Assembly: GCF_900110735.1 (NCBI RefSeq)
Contig: NZ_FOET01000003.1
Coordinates: 1 to 64,000, forward strand
Length of the DNA: 64,000 nucleotides
Direction of reading: 5' to 3'
DNA from: Streptomyces radiopugnans
Lineage (GTDB): Bacteria > Actinomycetota > Actinomycetes > Streptomycetales > Streptomycetaceae
How positions within the stretch are numbered: position 1 is the first letter of the stretch; each line of letters opens with the position of its first letter. Under the pieces are notes generated by a model. The model saw only the letters and a list, made by a program, of their open reading frames with translations. It did not search any database and was not told the origin of the DNA. The position numbers were made by a program, and so were the translations under genes. Shown piece after piece: positions 1-12,182 of this stretch.

Positions 1-3293
<3,293 letters not shown>

Positions 3294-3529
3294 ATGGGGA
3301 CTTCCTCCCGGCCACGGGAAACGAACGCATCCCTTTTTGCCGCATTCGACACCGATTCGGCGGATGAGGTCCGGGAGATCTATAGGATGGATCCACTCTT
3401 CCGTTCCCGGGCCCTCCGCGAGGCCCCGCGGCCACCCCTCGGGCAAGGGCCGCCTCAGCGACGCAGATCACCGCACGAGTGGCTACAGACGGCCTCCGTT
3501 AGTGGGTAGTCTCGAACAGATCGGATAAG

Positions 3530-3543
3530 TTACCGCTTAGTAA
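3530..3543. promoter_or_regulatory. Possible operator TTACCGCTTAGTAA upstream of the Fe-S oxidoreductase
   Basis: A partial palindrome with TTAC/GTAA arms lies 45-58 nt upstream of the oxidoreductase start. It resembles TTAC...GTAA boxes bound by TetR-family regulators of fatty-acid metabolism in actinobacteria. The inner bases are not symmetrical, so this is only a candidate. Confidence 0.3.
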
Positions 3544-3587
3544 GCTTGCAGCCGCAGGCACCGCCCCCGCAGGTTCGAGGAGCCGCC

Positions 3588-5867
3588 ATGCAACTCGCCG
3601 CGATCGTCGTCTCGCTGGTACTCACCGCGGTCGGCGTAGCGCTCTTGGCACGCGCCGTCGCGCAGATCTACCGCTTCGTCAAGCTCGGCCAACCGGTCCC
3701 GGCGGGCACACGCACGGACGACCCCAAGCAGCGCACCATCACCCTGGCCAAGGAGTTCCTCGGCCACACCCGGATGAACCGCTGGGGCATCGTCGGCGTC
3801 GCGCACTGGTTCGTGGCGATCGGCTTCCTCACCCTCGGCCTGACGATCATCACCGCGTACGGCCAGCTCTTCCAGGCCGACTGGGTGCTGCCCGTCCTCG
3901 GCGGCTTCCTGCCGTACGAGATGTACATCGAGTTCATCGCCCTGATGACCACGGTGGGCATCCTCACCCTGATGGTGATCCGGCTGCTCAACCTGCCCAC
4001 CCGCCCGGGCCGCAAGTCGCGCTTCGCCGGCTCGACCGCCTGGCAGGCCTACTTCGTCGAGTACGTCATCCTGATCATCGGCCTCGCCATCCTCGTCCTG
4101 CGCGGCCTGGAGGGCGCGCTGCACGGCGTGGACGGCTACGAGGCCGCGTACTTCGCCTCGTACCCGCTGGTGGCCGCCTTCGACGGGCTGAGCACGGGCA
4201 CCCTGCAGAACCTCGTCTACCTCACCGCCATGGTGAAGCTCGGCACGACGATGATCTGGATGATCACCGTCAGCCTCAACACCGACATGGGCATCGCCTG
4301 GCACCGCTTCCTGGCGTTCCCCAACATCTGGTTCAAGCGCGAGTCCAACGGCGAGGTCGCCCTCGGCCCGCTCCAGCCGATGACCTCGGGTGGCAAGCCG
4401 ATCGACTTCGAGGACCCGGGCGAGGACGACACCTTCGGCGTCTCCCAGGTCGAGCAGTTCTCCTGGAAGGGCATCCTCGACTTCTCCACCTGCACCGAGT
4501 GCGGCCGCTGCCAGTCGCAGTGCCCCGCCTGGAACACCGGCAAGCCGCTGTCGCCCAAGCTGCTGATCATGTCGCTGCGCGACCACGCGCACGCCAAGGC
4601 CCCCTACCTGCTGGCCGGCGGCGGCAAGACCATGGAGGGCGAGGAGAAGGCCACCGAGGAGCAGCTCAGGGACGTTCCCGCCGCGGCCCTGGCCGAGGCC
4701 GAGCGCCCGCTGGTCGGGACGCTGGAGGAGAACGGCGTCATCGACCCGGACGTGCTGTGGTCCTGCACCACCTGCGGCGCCTGCGTCGAGCAGTGCCCCG
4801 TCGACATCGAGCACGTCGACCACATCGTCGACATGCGCCGCTACCAGGTGATGATCGAGTCCGCGTTCCCGTCCGAGGCGGGCACGATGCTCAAGAACCT
4901 GGAGAAGAAGGGCAACCCCTGGGGCCTGGCCAAGAAGCAGCGCCTGGAGTGGACGAAGGAGGTCGACTTCGAGGTCCCGGTCGTCGGCAAGGACATCGAG
5001 GACCTCACCGAGGTCGACTACCTGTACTGGGTCGGCTGCGCCGGCGCCCTGGAGGACCGGGCCAAGAAGACCACCAAGGCCTTCGCCGAGCTGCTGCACA
5101 TCGCGGGCGTGAAGTTCGCGATCATGGGCGGCGACGAGAAGTGCAGCGGCGACTCCCCCCGCCGCCTGGGCAACGAGTTCCTCTTCCAGCAGCTCGGCGC
5201 CGAGAACGTGGCGATGCTGAACATGGCCTTCGGCGAGTCCGCCCCGGACGAGGACGGCGAGGAGGGCGTCACCGTCGAGCGGTCCAAGAAGAAGATCGTC
5301 GCGACCTGCCCGCACTGCTTCAACACGATCGCCAACGAGTACCCGCAGCTCGGCGGGCACTACGAGGTCATCCACCACACCCAGCTGCTCCAGCACCTCA
5401 TCGACGAGGGCCGCCTGGTGCCGGTCACGCCGGTCGAGGGTCTGATCACCTACCACGACCCGTGCTACCTGGGCCGCCACAACAAGGTCTACACGCCGCC
5501 GCGCGAGATCATCGGCCGCGTGCCCGGCCTGCGCAACGAGGAGATGCACCGCCACAAGGAGCGGGGCTTCTGCTGCGGCGCCGGCGGTGCGCGGATGTGG
5601 ATGGAGGAGCGCATCGGCAAGCGCATCAACACCGAGCGCGTGGACGAGGCGCTGTCGCTGAACCCGGACATCGTCTCCACCGCCTGCCCGTTCTGCCTGG
5701 TGATGCTGACCGACTCGGTCAACGGCAAGAAGAACGAGGGCAAGGCCAAGGAGAACGTCCAGGTCGTGGACGTCGCCCAGCTCCTGCTGGAGTCGGTCAA
5801 GACCCCGGCGGAGCCGGAGGGCCCGGCCGGTACGGAGTCGGCCCCCGAGCCCGAGCCGGCCGCGTAG
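3588..5867 (+). CDS. Membrane (Fe-S)-binding oxidoreductase, HdrD/GlpC-like (CCG domains)
   Basis: 759-residue membrane iron-sulfur protein. The first ~240 residues contain about five transmembrane helices resembling a nitrate-reductase-gamma/HdrE-like anchor. Two 4Fe-4S motifs follow: CTECGRCQSQCP from residue 302 and CTTCGACVEQCPVD about 85 residues later. The C-terminal half has the two cysteine-rich CCG-type domains (CPHC, HDPCYLGRH, CCGAGGARMW, CPFC). Actinobacterial homologues are thought to pass electrons between a soluble donor, possibly electron-transfer flavoprotein during fatty-acid oxidation, and the quinone pool. That role is inference. The ATG at 3588 has GAGGAG upstream; an earlier in-frame TTG does not. 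Confidence 0.88.
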   Translation: MQLAAIVVSLVLTAVGVALLARAVAQIYRFVKLGQPVPAGTRTDDPKQRTITLAKEFLGHTRMNRWGIVGVAHWFVAIGFLTLGLTIITAYGQLFQADWVLPVLGGFLPYEMYIEFIALMTTVGILTLMVIRLLNLPTRPGRKSRFAGSTAWQAYFVEYVILIIGLAILVLRGLEGALHGVDGYEAAYFASYPLVAAFDGLSTGTLQNLVYLTAMVKLGTTMIWMITVSLNTDMGIAWHRFLAFPNIWFKRESNGEVALGPLQPMTSGGKPIDFEDPGEDDTFGVSQVEQFSWKGILDFSTCTECGRCQSQCPAWNTGKPLSPKLLIMSLRDHAHAKAPYLLAGGGKTMEGEEKATEEQLRDVPAAALAEAERPLVGTLEENGVIDPDVLWSCTTCGACVEQCPVDIEHVDHIVDMRRYQVMIESAFPSEAGTMLKNLEKKGNPWGLAKKQRLEWTKEVDFEVPVVGKDIEDLTEVDYLYWVGCAGALEDRAKKTTKAFAELLHIAGVKFAIMGGDEKCSGDSPRRLGNEFLFQQLGAENVAMLNMAFGESAPDEDGEEGVTVERSKKKIVATCPHCFNTIANEYPQLGGHYEVIHHTQLLQHLIDEGRLVPVTPVEGLITYHDPCYLGRHNKVYTPPREIIGRVPGLRNEEMHRHKERGFCCGAGGARMWMEERIGKRINTERVDEALSLNPDIVSTACPFCLVMLTDSVNGKKNEGKAKENVQVVDVAQLLLESVKTPAEPEGPAGTESAPEPEPAA

Positions 5868-5897
5868 CGGTCGCGCTCCGGGCGGCACGCAGCAAGA

Positions 5898-5940
5898 CGG
5901 CGGTGGCCGGTCCCGCGGAACGCGGGGCCGGCCACCGCCG
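5898..5940. terminator. Bidirectional hairpin between convergent genes
   Basis: Arms 5898-5917 and 5921-5940 pair over 20 bp with a single G-T pair and a GAA loop. It lies between the Fe-S oxidoreductase and the convergent gene ending at 5981. There is no T-tract, as is usual for Streptomyces terminators. Confidence 0.85.
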
Positions 5941-5980
5941 CATGTGGCGTCTTCCTGCCGTGCCGGCGCCGGCCCTTCCC

Positions 5981-6526
5981 TCAGTCCTCGTCGAACCACT
6001 CGTCCAGGACGGCGTCGAACTCCTCGTCCCACTCCTTCAGGACCTTCCGGGACGGCGCGTCGACGTCGGCCTCGTACCAGCGGCGGGCGGTCGTGCAGAC
6101 CGACACGGAGAACCGGCGCCCGAAGCGCGGGAGGTCCGTCTCGACCGCGCCGATCTCGTCCCAGGGGAACCGGGCCTCCTCGCCGTCCAGCCGGAACACC
6201 AGCCCGAAGGGGCCGGCGGCGATCGAACCGCGGCGGTCGGACGCCTCGAAGACGGGCCCGTCCTCCGGCTCACCGGCCGCGGCCGCCCCGGAGGACGGAC
6301 CGGCGCTCCCGGCGGCGTCCTCGGCCGACTCCTCCGGGACCGCTTCCCCGGACGCCTCTCCGGAGGTCTCCCCGGAAGGGGTCTCCTGCTCTGTCTGCTC
6401 CACCTCCTCGGCGGCGGCCTCCTCACCGGCCCGGTCCGGGCCCGGCGGAGTGAGGCCGGGGATGTAGGCCGGATCGGTGCCGGCTGCGGTTACGGGCGGG
6501 ATGACCGGACCTCTGAGCTGTTCCAC
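5981..6526 (-). CDS. Hypothetical protein with acidic linker and PH-like C-terminal domain
   Basis: 181 residues counted from a GTG (VEQLRGPVIPP). The middle is Glu/Ser/Gly/Ala-rich and probably disordered. The last ~85 residues are compact (GLVFRLDGEEARFPWDEI, then FSVSVCTTARRWYEADVD) and look like a small PH-like beta barrel. The C-terminus is strongly acidic (WDEEFDAVLDEWFDED). I do not recognise a named family. The start is uncertain: the GTG lacks a clear ribosome site and the frame stays open to 6667. Confidence 0.6.
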   Translation of the reverse strand: MEQLRGPVIPPVTAAGTDPAYIPGLTPPGPDRAGEEAAAEEVEQTEQETPSGETSGEASGEAVPEESAEDAAGSAGPSSGAAAAGEPEDGPVFEASDRRGSIAAGPFGLVFRLDGEEARFPWDEIGAVETDLPRFGRRFSVSVCTTARRWYEADVDAPSRKVLKEWDEEFDAVLDEWFDED

Positions 6527-6748
6527 GGCGGGCAGTATGGCCGACGGACCCGTACCGGCGACAGACGGTCCCGTGCTCGGCCGGTGAAGAAATTCCCGCC
6601 TCCCGTACAACCCCGGCGCCTCCCCGGAGGTCTCCTGTGGGCCACCTCCGCGTGAATTCCTGGCCAACGCCCGGTGAAACAGGCGGATTCGGCCACATCA
6701 GTCCGGGATGCCTGGCGGCATCCTCCTCGTGCAGCAGGAGAGTTCCGA

Positions 6749-8224
6749 GTGCACAATCGTTTCCGCGTGGCCCTCGCGGCCGCGACCGTGGCGGCCCTGA
6801 CCGGCGGCCTGATGGCCGCCACCGCCGGTTCGGCCGCCGCCGAAGGCGACCGCCCGACCGCCGACTTCAACGGCGACGGCTTCCGCGACCTCGCCGTCTC
6901 GGCCCCCTTCGCCACCGTCAACGGGCAGGCGAGGGCCGGCCAGGTCGTGGTGCTCTACGGCTCCGCCGCGGGCATCACCACCAGCTCCAAGCGGACCCTC
7001 ATCAGCCAGGACAGCCCCGGGGTGCCCGGCGCGTCCGAGACCGGCGACGGCTTCGGCCACGACACCACCGCGGCCGACTTCAACAACGACGGCTTCACCG
7101 ACCTCGCCGTCGGCACCCCGCGCGAGAAGGTCGGCGACGACGTCAACGGCGGCACGGTGCAGATCATCTGGGGCTCCGCCTCGGGCCTGTACGGGGGCAC
7201 CACCGTCCCCGACCCCTCGCCGGGTTCCCACGACCGCTTCGGCTACGTGCTGGACGCCGCCGACTACGACGGCGACGACCTGGCCGACCTGGCCGTCGGC
7301 ACCAGCTCCTCCTACGTCCGCGTCTTCCGCGGCGGCTTCGGCAAGGGCAAGGGGGAGTACGGCGGCGCCTACGGTGTCCGCCCCGCCATCCTCAGCGGGG
7401 CGGACACCGGCCCGATGAACCTCCACTCCGGCGACGTCAACGGCGACGACATCGCCGATCTGGTCGTGGACGGTTACGAGAGGGACGCAGCCGACGGCGG
7501 CGACTACCACTGGAACGCCAACTACTACGTCCCCGGCTCCGCCTCCGGCCTGACCGCGAGCGGCCAGCAGAAGCTCCCCGCCGGTCTGATCACCGACATC
7601 GGCGACGTCAACAGCGACGGCTTCGGCGACATCGTCATCGGCATGGACTTCGATGCGGACTCCGGCGTCCCCGGCAGCCGCACCGGCGGCCTGGTCAACG
7701 TCCTCCACGGCTCCCCTTCCGGCCCGAGCGGCGCCCGCCAGTCCTTCACCCAGGACTCCCCCGGCGTCCCCGGCGGCTCGGAGCGGTACGACGGCTTCGG
7801 CGCCGAACTGGACCTGGGCGACGTCAACGGCGACGGCCACCTCGACCTCGCCGTCGGCACACCCGGCGAGTCCCTGGGCGAGGCGAAGTACACCGGCGCG
7901 GTCGTCGTCCTGTACGGCGCGGCGGACGGCTCCGGCCTCACCGGCGCCGGCTCCCAGCTCATCCACCAGGACTCCCCCGGCGTCCCCGGCGGCAACGAGA
8001 CCGAGGACCAGTTCGGCAGCGACGTCCACCTCGCCGACATGAACGACGACGGCCTGGCGGACCTGACGGTCGGCGCCCTGGGCGAGAACAACGGCAACGG
8101 CGCGGTCACCGCGCTCCGTTCCGACGGGACGCAGATCGCCGGCGGCGGCTACTTCCTCTCCGTCAGCAGGGTGGGCGTCTCCTCGGCCGGCACCCCGCTG
8201 TTCGGCATCAACTTCGCCGGCTGA
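6749..8224 (+). CDS. Secreted FG-GAP (integrin-alpha-like) seven-bladed beta-propeller protein
   Basis: 491-residue exported protein. A Sec signal peptide (VALAAATVAALTGGLMAATAGSAAA region) ends near residue 35. Seven calcium-loop motifs of the form DxNxDGxxDLxVG follow (for example DFNGDGFRDLAV, DVNSDGFGDIVI, DMNDDGLADLTV), the number needed for a closed seven-bladed propeller of the integrin alpha N-terminal type. The GTG start has CAGGAG upstream. No catalytic domain is attached, so a binding or scaffolding role at the cell surface is the safest inference. A 20-bp hairpin follows the gene. Confidence 0.9.
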   Translation: MHNRFRVALAAATVAALTGGLMAATAGSAAAEGDRPTADFNGDGFRDLAVSAPFATVNGQARAGQVVVLYGSAAGITTSSKRTLISQDSPGVPGASETGDGFGHDTTAADFNNDGFTDLAVGTPREKVGDDVNGGTVQIIWGSASGLYGGTTVPDPSPGSHDRFGYVLDAADYDGDDLADLAVGTSSSYVRVFRGGFGKGKGEYGGAYGVRPAILSGADTGPMNLHSGDVNGDDIADLVVDGYERDAADGGDYHWNANYYVPGSASGLTASGQQKLPAGLITDIGDVNSDGFGDIVIGMDFDADSGVPGSRTGGLVNVLHGSPSGPSGARQSFTQDSPGVPGGSERYDGFGAELDLGDVNGDGHLDLAVGTPGESLGEAKYTGAVVVLYGAADGSGLTGAGSQLIHQDSPGVPGGNETEDQFGSDVHLADMNDDGLADLTVGALGENNGNGAVTALRSDGTQIAGGGYFLSVSRVGVSSAGTPLFGINFAG

Positions 8225-8261
8225 CGCCTTCCGCACCGCATCCACAACCGCTTCCGCACAC

Positions 8262-8305
8262 ACGCCCCGTGGGGCCCGGCCCGCCGGCCGGGCCCCACGG
8301 GGCGT
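8262..8305 (+). terminator. Perfect 20-bp hairpin terminator
   Basis: Arms 8262-8281 and 8286-8305 are perfectly complementary over 20 bp with a CGCC loop. It lies 38 nt after the FG-GAP gene and before the next gene on the same strand, so it should isolate the two transcripts. Confidence 0.88.
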
Positions 8306-8491
8306 CCCGTGTCCGCTCCCCCGAGCGTCCCCGGGCCCGCCCTCGCGGCGCCGCCCTGCGGACAGCCCCACCCCCGCCCCGGGGCCTCCCCTACGGGGGT
8401 CCCCCAGGGGATGTCACAGCTCGGCGGCAATGCGCGCCCCTCCGCCCGGACCGCGGCACCACGTCCGGCGGAACACGGTACGTTCGAAGGC

Positions 8492-9463
8492 GTGGCTGGA
8501 TTCAGGATGGGACACGGCCGGGATCCCCGGAACGCACGACAGCAAGGGCACCGCCCCCCGCAGCAGGCTCCCGGCACGTACGGGCAGCCGCCGTACGCGC
8601 CTCCCGCGCAGCCGGGGCAGCAGCCCGTACAGCCCGGTCAGCCCGGGCACACCCTGTGGCGCCAGGGCGGCGGGGGGCACGGCGAGCCGGAGTACTTCGG
8701 CGACCCGGGCCACGGCGGCCACCACCCCGGGCACGGCGGACGCGGCGGCCATGTGCGCCCGGCCTCGCACGATCCCGCCAACAACCCCGGGCACACCCAG
8801 ATGTTCAGCTTCGGCGAGGCCCCCGACCACGGCCACGCCCCGCAGCAGGGACACCCGGCCGGCGACGGCTACACCGCCGGCGGCACCTACGCGGCGGGGC
8901 AGCCGCCCGTGGCGCCCTCCGGCCCGCGGCTGCACTGGAAGCGACTGCTGAGCGGCATCGTGCTGCGCCCCGACGCCACCTTCTGGCAGATGCGCGACCA
9001 CTCGGTGTGGGGCCCGGCGCTCATCGTCACCTTCGTCTACGGCCTGCTCGCCGTCTTCGGCTTCGACCAGGCCCGCGAGGACGCGATCAACTCCACGCTC
9101 TCCAGCGCGATCCCGTTCGTGCTGATCACCGGCGTGGCCGTGGTCGTCTCCGCCCTGCTGATGGGCGTGGTCACCCACACCATGGCCCGCCAGCTCGGCG
9201 GCGAGGGCCTGTGGGCCCCGACGGTCGGCCTGTCCATGCTGATCATGTCGATCACGGACGCCCCGCGACTGCTGCTGGCGATGTTCCTGGGCGGCAGCGC
9301 CACGGTGGTCCAGGTCGTCGGCTGGATCACCCTGCTCGCGGCGGGCGCGCTGCTCACCTCGATGGTCCGCCGCTCGCACGACCTGCCCTGGCCGAAGGCG
9401 CTGGGCGCCTCCGCGATCCAACTGGTCGCGCTGCTGGCGCTGTTCAAGCTCGGCACGCTGTAG
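8492..9463 (+). CDS. Yip1-family membrane protein with Gly/His/Pro/Gln-rich N-terminus
   Basis: 323 residues. The first ~145 are low-complexity (QQP, GHGG and PGH repeats) and probably cytosolic and disordered. The remaining ~175 contain about five hydrophobic helices typical of Yip1-domain proteins (ALIVTFVYGLLAVFGF, PFVLITGVAVVVSALLMGV, VVQVVGWITLLAAGALL). The start is taken as the GTG with GAAGG five bases upstream; an upstream in-frame extension reads as non-coding Pro/Arg sequence. The function of bacterial Yip1 proteins is unknown. Confidence 0.85.
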   Translation: MAGFRMGHGRDPRNARQQGHRPPQQAPGTYGQPPYAPPAQPGQQPVQPGQPGHTLWRQGGGGHGEPEYFGDPGHGGHHPGHGGRGGHVRPASHDPANNPGHTQMFSFGEAPDHGHAPQQGHPAGDGYTAGGTYAAGQPPVAPSGPRLHWKRLLSGIVLRPDATFWQMRDHSVWGPALIVTFVYGLLAVFGFDQAREDAINSTLSSAIPFVLITGVAVVVSALLMGVVTHTMARQLGGEGLWAPTVGLSMLIMSITDAPRLLLAMFLGGSATVVQVVGWITLLAAGALLTSMVRRSHDLPWPKALGASAIQLVALLALFKLGTL

Positions 9464-9483
9464 GGCGCGGCGGGTACGGCCCG

Positions 9484-9525
9484 CATGCGGAGGGGCCCGC
9501 GCACCGGCGCGGGCCCCTCCGCATG
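9484..9525. terminator. Bidirectional 19-bp perfect hairpin
   Basis: Arms 9484-9502 and 9507-9525 are exact reverse complements with an ACCG loop. The hairpin fills the gap between the convergent Yip1 and phosphoribosyltransferase genes and probably terminates both. Confidence 0.9.
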
Positions 9526-10023
9526 TCAGGAGTCGAGGACCTGCCCCTCCCGCCGCACGACCGGCGGTTCCACGCTCCACGGGAAGTTGATCCAGCGGTC
9601 GGTGTGCTTCCACACGTACTCGCACTTCACCAGCGACCGGGGCTTCTCGTAGACCACCGCGGACCGCACCTCGGCCACATGCTCGGCGCAGAAGTCGTGC
9701 ACCAGCTTGAGCGTCCTGCCGCTGTCGGCGACGTCATCGGCGACCAGGACCCTCTTCTCGCTCAGGTCGACGACGTTGGGCACCGGCGGCAGCATGACCG
9801 GCATCTCCAGCGTCGTGCCGACGCCGGTGTAGAACTCCACGTTCATCACGTGCAGGTTCTTCACGTCCAGCGCGTAGCCGAGCCCTCCGGCGACGAACAG
9901 CCCGCCGCGCGCGATGGACAGGATCATGTCCGGCTCGTAGCCGTCGTCCGCGACGGCCTGCGCCAGCTCCCGGACCGCCTGCCCGAAAAGCTCGTAGGTC
10001 AGGTTCTCCCGCTCGTCACCCAT
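9526..10023 (-). CDS. Phosphoribosyltransferase-family protein
   Basis: 165 residues with the type-I PRTase fold. The PRPP-binding motif is VLVADDVADSGRT around residues 92-104, and SIARGGLFVAGGL is the pyrophosphate loop. It resembles actinobacterial proteins annotated as purine or xanthine/hypoxanthine phosphoribosyltransferases, but the base specificity cannot be read from sequence. GAGGAG precedes the ATG. It lies 68 bp downstream of dcd on the same strand, suggesting a nucleotide-salvage transcription unit. Confidence 0.88.
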   Translation of the reverse strand: MGDERENLTYELFGQAVRELAQAVADDGYEPDMILSIARGGLFVAGGLGYALDVKNLHVMNVEFYTGVGTTLEMPVMLPPVPNVVDLSEKRVLVADDVADSGRTLKLVHDFCAEHVAEVRSAVVYEKPRSLVKCEYVWKHTDRWINFPWSVEPPVVRREGQVLDS

Positions 10024-10091
10024 GCGTCTCTCCTCGCTCCTCGCTCCTCGTCCCCCGCCCGGACCGCCCGGCTTCCCGGACCGCCCGCCGC

Positions 10092-10667
10092 TCAGACCTG
10101 CGTGCGGTGGAAGTTCAGATAGGACCGCGAGGGCGTCGGGCCGCGCTGCCCCTGGTAGCGGGAGCCGTAGCGGGCGGAGCCGTAGGGGTGCTCGGCCGGC
10201 GAGGAGAGACGGAACATGCACAGCTGCCCGATCTTCATCCCGGGCCAGAGCTTGATCGGCAGCGTCGCCACGTTCGACAGCTCCAGCGTCACGTGCCCGG
10301 AGAAGCCGGGGTCGATGAAGCCGGCCGTGGAGTGCGTCAGCAGGCCCAGCCGTCCCAGCGAGCTCTTGCCCTCCAGCCGGGAGGCGATGTCGTCGGGCAG
10401 GGTGACCACCTCGTACGTCGAGGCCAGCACGAACTCGCCCGGGTGGAGGATGAACGGCTCGTCCCCCTCCGGCTCGATCAGCCGCGTCAGGTCCGACTGC
10501 TCGACCGCGGGGTCGATGTGGGGGTAGCGGTGGTTCTCGAACACCCGGAAGAAGCGGTCCAGCCGCACGTCGATGCTGGACGGCTGCACCATCGCCGGGT
10601 CGTACGGATCGATCCTCACCCGCCCGGAGTCGACCTCGGCCCGGATGTCCTTGTCTGAGAGAAGCAC
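10092..10667 (-). CDS. dcd: dCTP deaminase
   Basis: 191 residues, the usual length of Streptomyces Dcd. It converts dCTP to dUTP, feeding dTMP synthesis. Diagnostic segments are QPSSIDVRL, the catalytic region [11 protein letters not shown] with [11 protein letters not shown], and the C-terminal GQRGPTPS lid. The GTG start ([12 protein letters not shown]) matches the conserved N-terminus; upstream in-frame codons are not conserved-looking. Confidence 0.97.
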   Translation of the reverse strand: MLLSDKDIRAEVDSGRVRIDPYDPAMVQPSSIDVRLDRFFRVFENHRYPHIDPAVEQSDLTRLIEPEGDEPFILHPGEFVLASTYEVVTLPDDIASRLEGKSSLGRLGLLTHSTAGFIDPGFSGHVTLELSNVATLPIKLWPGMKIGQLCMFRLSSPAEHPYGSARYGSRYQGQRGPTPSRSYLNFHRTQV

Positions 10668-10685
10668 GACGCCGAGCGTACAGAC

Positions 10686-10717
10686 CGCGGGCCCGGCGCC
10701 TGCGCACCGGGCCCGCG
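10686..10717 (-). terminator. 11-bp GC hairpin upstream of dcd
   Basis: Arms 10686-10696 and 10707-10717 pair perfectly around a 10-nt loop. It lies between the small gene ending at 10770 and the dcd start at 10667, so it either terminates the small gene or structures the dcd leader. Confidence 0.5.
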
Positions 10718-10769
10718 TGCCCTCGCCCGTCACGGCCGCTCACCACGGCCGCCCCGGCACCTCGGCGTC

Positions 10770-10958
10770 TCAGCGCCTCACGACCTCCATGCCCGTCACG
10801 GCCTGCCGCGCCACCGGCACCGCCTGCCTCAGCCGCGCGCACCGCGGACACCGCAGCAGCCGGCCCGGGCCGATCCGGCCGCTGCCGAGGTTCTGCATCG
10901 GGAACGTCGAGGTGCTGAACACATGCCCATCGGCACACTGAACGACGGTGGACTCCAT
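10770..10958 (-). CDS. Small hypothetical protein (62 aa), Cys-containing
   Basis: Begins ESTVVQCADGHVFSTSTFP and contains LRCPRCARLR, so three cysteines could form a single zinc site. The ATG has GGGGAGAGG upstream. Similar short proteins are common in Streptomyces but have no assigned function. The start of the mature zinc motif (C8) and CPRC are the only recognisable elements. Confidence 0.75.
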   Translation of the reverse strand: MESTVVQCADGHVFSTSTFPMQNLGSGRIGPGRLLRCPRCARLRQAVPVARQAVTGMEVVRR

Positions 10959-11191
10959 CGCCTGCCTCTCCCCACTACGTGAACGACCAAAGCCACATTA
11001 GGGGATCAATCGGCCTGCCTCGCGCCCGGCGCTCCGCTCCCACCGTACGCCCCAACTCCCCTCCCCCGCTTCCCGGAAACCCGCCCGTCACACGCCCCGG
11101 GGACACGACGAAAAGGACCCCTCGGCTGTGCGCCGGGGGCCCGGGATGGGGTACAGTGTGCGTCGATGAGCGACGTGATCGTCCGCTCCTC

Positions 11192-11265
11192 GCGGGTGTA
11201 GTTTAATGGTAGAACATGAGCTTCCCAAGCTCAGAGCGCGGGTTCGATTCCCGTCACCCGCTCCA
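11192..11265 (+). tRNA. tRNA-Gly (anticodon CCC)
   Basis: Complete cloverleaf: acceptor GCGGGTG pairs with CACCCGC, the D-arm contains AATGGTAGAAC, the anticodon stem TGAGC/GCTCA encloses loop TTCCCAA with anticodon CCC, and the T-arm contains GGTTCGATTCC. The 3' CCA is encoded at 11263-11265. It reads GGG codons. Confidence 0.97.
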
Positions 11266-11270
11266 TGACG

Positions 11271-11297
11271 AAGGCCCAGGTCGGCGACCTGGGCCTT
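11271..11297 (+). terminator. 12-bp hairpin terminator of the tRNA gene
   Basis: Arms 11271-11282 and 11286-11297 are perfectly complementary with a GGC loop, followed by GTTCGTTGT. It begins five bases after the encoded CCA. Confidence 0.9.
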
Positions 11298-11552
11298 GTT
11301 CGTTGTCCGGACCGCGGGCCGTGCGAGGGTGCTCGCGGGGGACCGGGGACGACCGACGGCGGCAGGTAGGTCCCTGCTCACCGGCAGGGCTCGGAGCAGC
11401 GGAAACGCAGGCCCGGAGAGCACCGGTGAGACCCAGGGCAGGAAGACAGGTCCTGAGCGCGCCGTCGGTACTCCGAGCGCGGCAGGCATCGTCGGTGGCA
11501 CCGCCTGGGGTGCGCAATACCGGCACTGGATCGAACACCCGGGGGGCGGGAC

Positions 11553-11987
11553 ATGGAGGAGCGGGAACGGTTCGCGCTGCTGCGGATCACCGGCAGGCAC
11601 GGCGGCGGTGTCGTGGTCGAGTTGGACGACTCCTGCGCCCCGGGCGTCCCGGACGTGAAGGGACAGCTCATCGTCCACAACGACTTCGTGTCCGGCGTCC
11701 ACGACACCTACGTGGAACCGAGAGACCTCGCCGACTGGGCGCGCGTACTGGACGAGGCCGCCGCGGGGCACGACGCCGTCTGGCGCGAAGCCGCGCGAGT
11801 CGCCGAGATCGGCATCCGCCTGGACTGGCGGGAGGACGACCACGATCGGATCACGGTCACCGTCGCGGACCGGCAGACCACCGGAGTGGCCATCTCCCTC
11901 ACCATGGACCGCGGCTGGATCGACGAGCAGCGTCTCCTGCTCGAGAGGCTCCGCGCCGTCTGGGCACACCTGATCCCCGCGGATTGA
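11553..11987 (+). CDS. DUF5959-like hypothetical protein
   Basis: 144-residue soluble protein beginning MEERERFALLRITG. The C-terminal half (DRITVTVADRQTTGVAISL, WIDEQRLLLERLRAVW) is typical of the actinobacterial family of unknown function DUF5959. The ATG is preceded by a G-rich stretch usable as a ribosome site. It stands alone between the tRNA-Gly and the repeat-flanked efflux module. No function can be assigned. Confidence 0.72.
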   Translation: MEERERFALLRITGRHGGGVVVELDDSCAPGVPDVKGQLIVHNDFVSGVHDTYVEPRDLADWARVLDEAAAGHDAVWREAARVAEIGIRLDWREDDHDRITVTVADRQTTGVAISLTMDRGWIDEQRLLLERLRAVWAHLIPAD

Positions 11988-12028
11988 GGAGCTTCGGAAG
12001 AGGCGGTACCGCAGGCGCCGACAGGCAC

Positions 12029-12056
12029 ACGAGGTCTTCGCGTGCCCCATGCGGTC
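12029..12056. repeat. Direct repeat copy A (28 bp) flanking the MFS/XRE module
   Basis: Matches 15169-15196 at 27 of 28 positions in the same orientation. Read on the minus strand it contains GACCGCATGGG and the first codons of the small zinc-ribbon gene at 15190 (MGHAKTS). Here the frame does not continue as that protein, so this copy is a 5' fragment. Confidence 0.85.
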
Positions 12057-12182
12057 GGGGGAGGCCCGCCGCACGCCTGGCAGGGCATGCGGCGGGCCGC
12101 GCGCCGCTGCCGCAGTGCGCGCACCAGTCGGTACTGCGGCCGCCCCCGGTGGAGGCGGGGCGCCCGTCGACCGCGCGGTGGC

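Noticed and set aside
3537..6032. 831-codon minus-strand ORF
   Set aside because: It lies antisense to the Fe-S oxidoreductase, whose 4Fe-4S and CCG motifs are unmistakable. Its translation is Leu/Val/Asp/Gly-biased as expected from the complement of GC-rich codons.
6637..10122. 1,161-codon plus-strand ORF
   Set aside because: An out-of-frame Arg/Pro-rich reading across several real genes on both strands.
11192..11265. tRNA-Gly as an integrative-element attachment site
   Set aside because: No integrase gene, and no repeat of the tRNA 3' end was seen downstream in the window.
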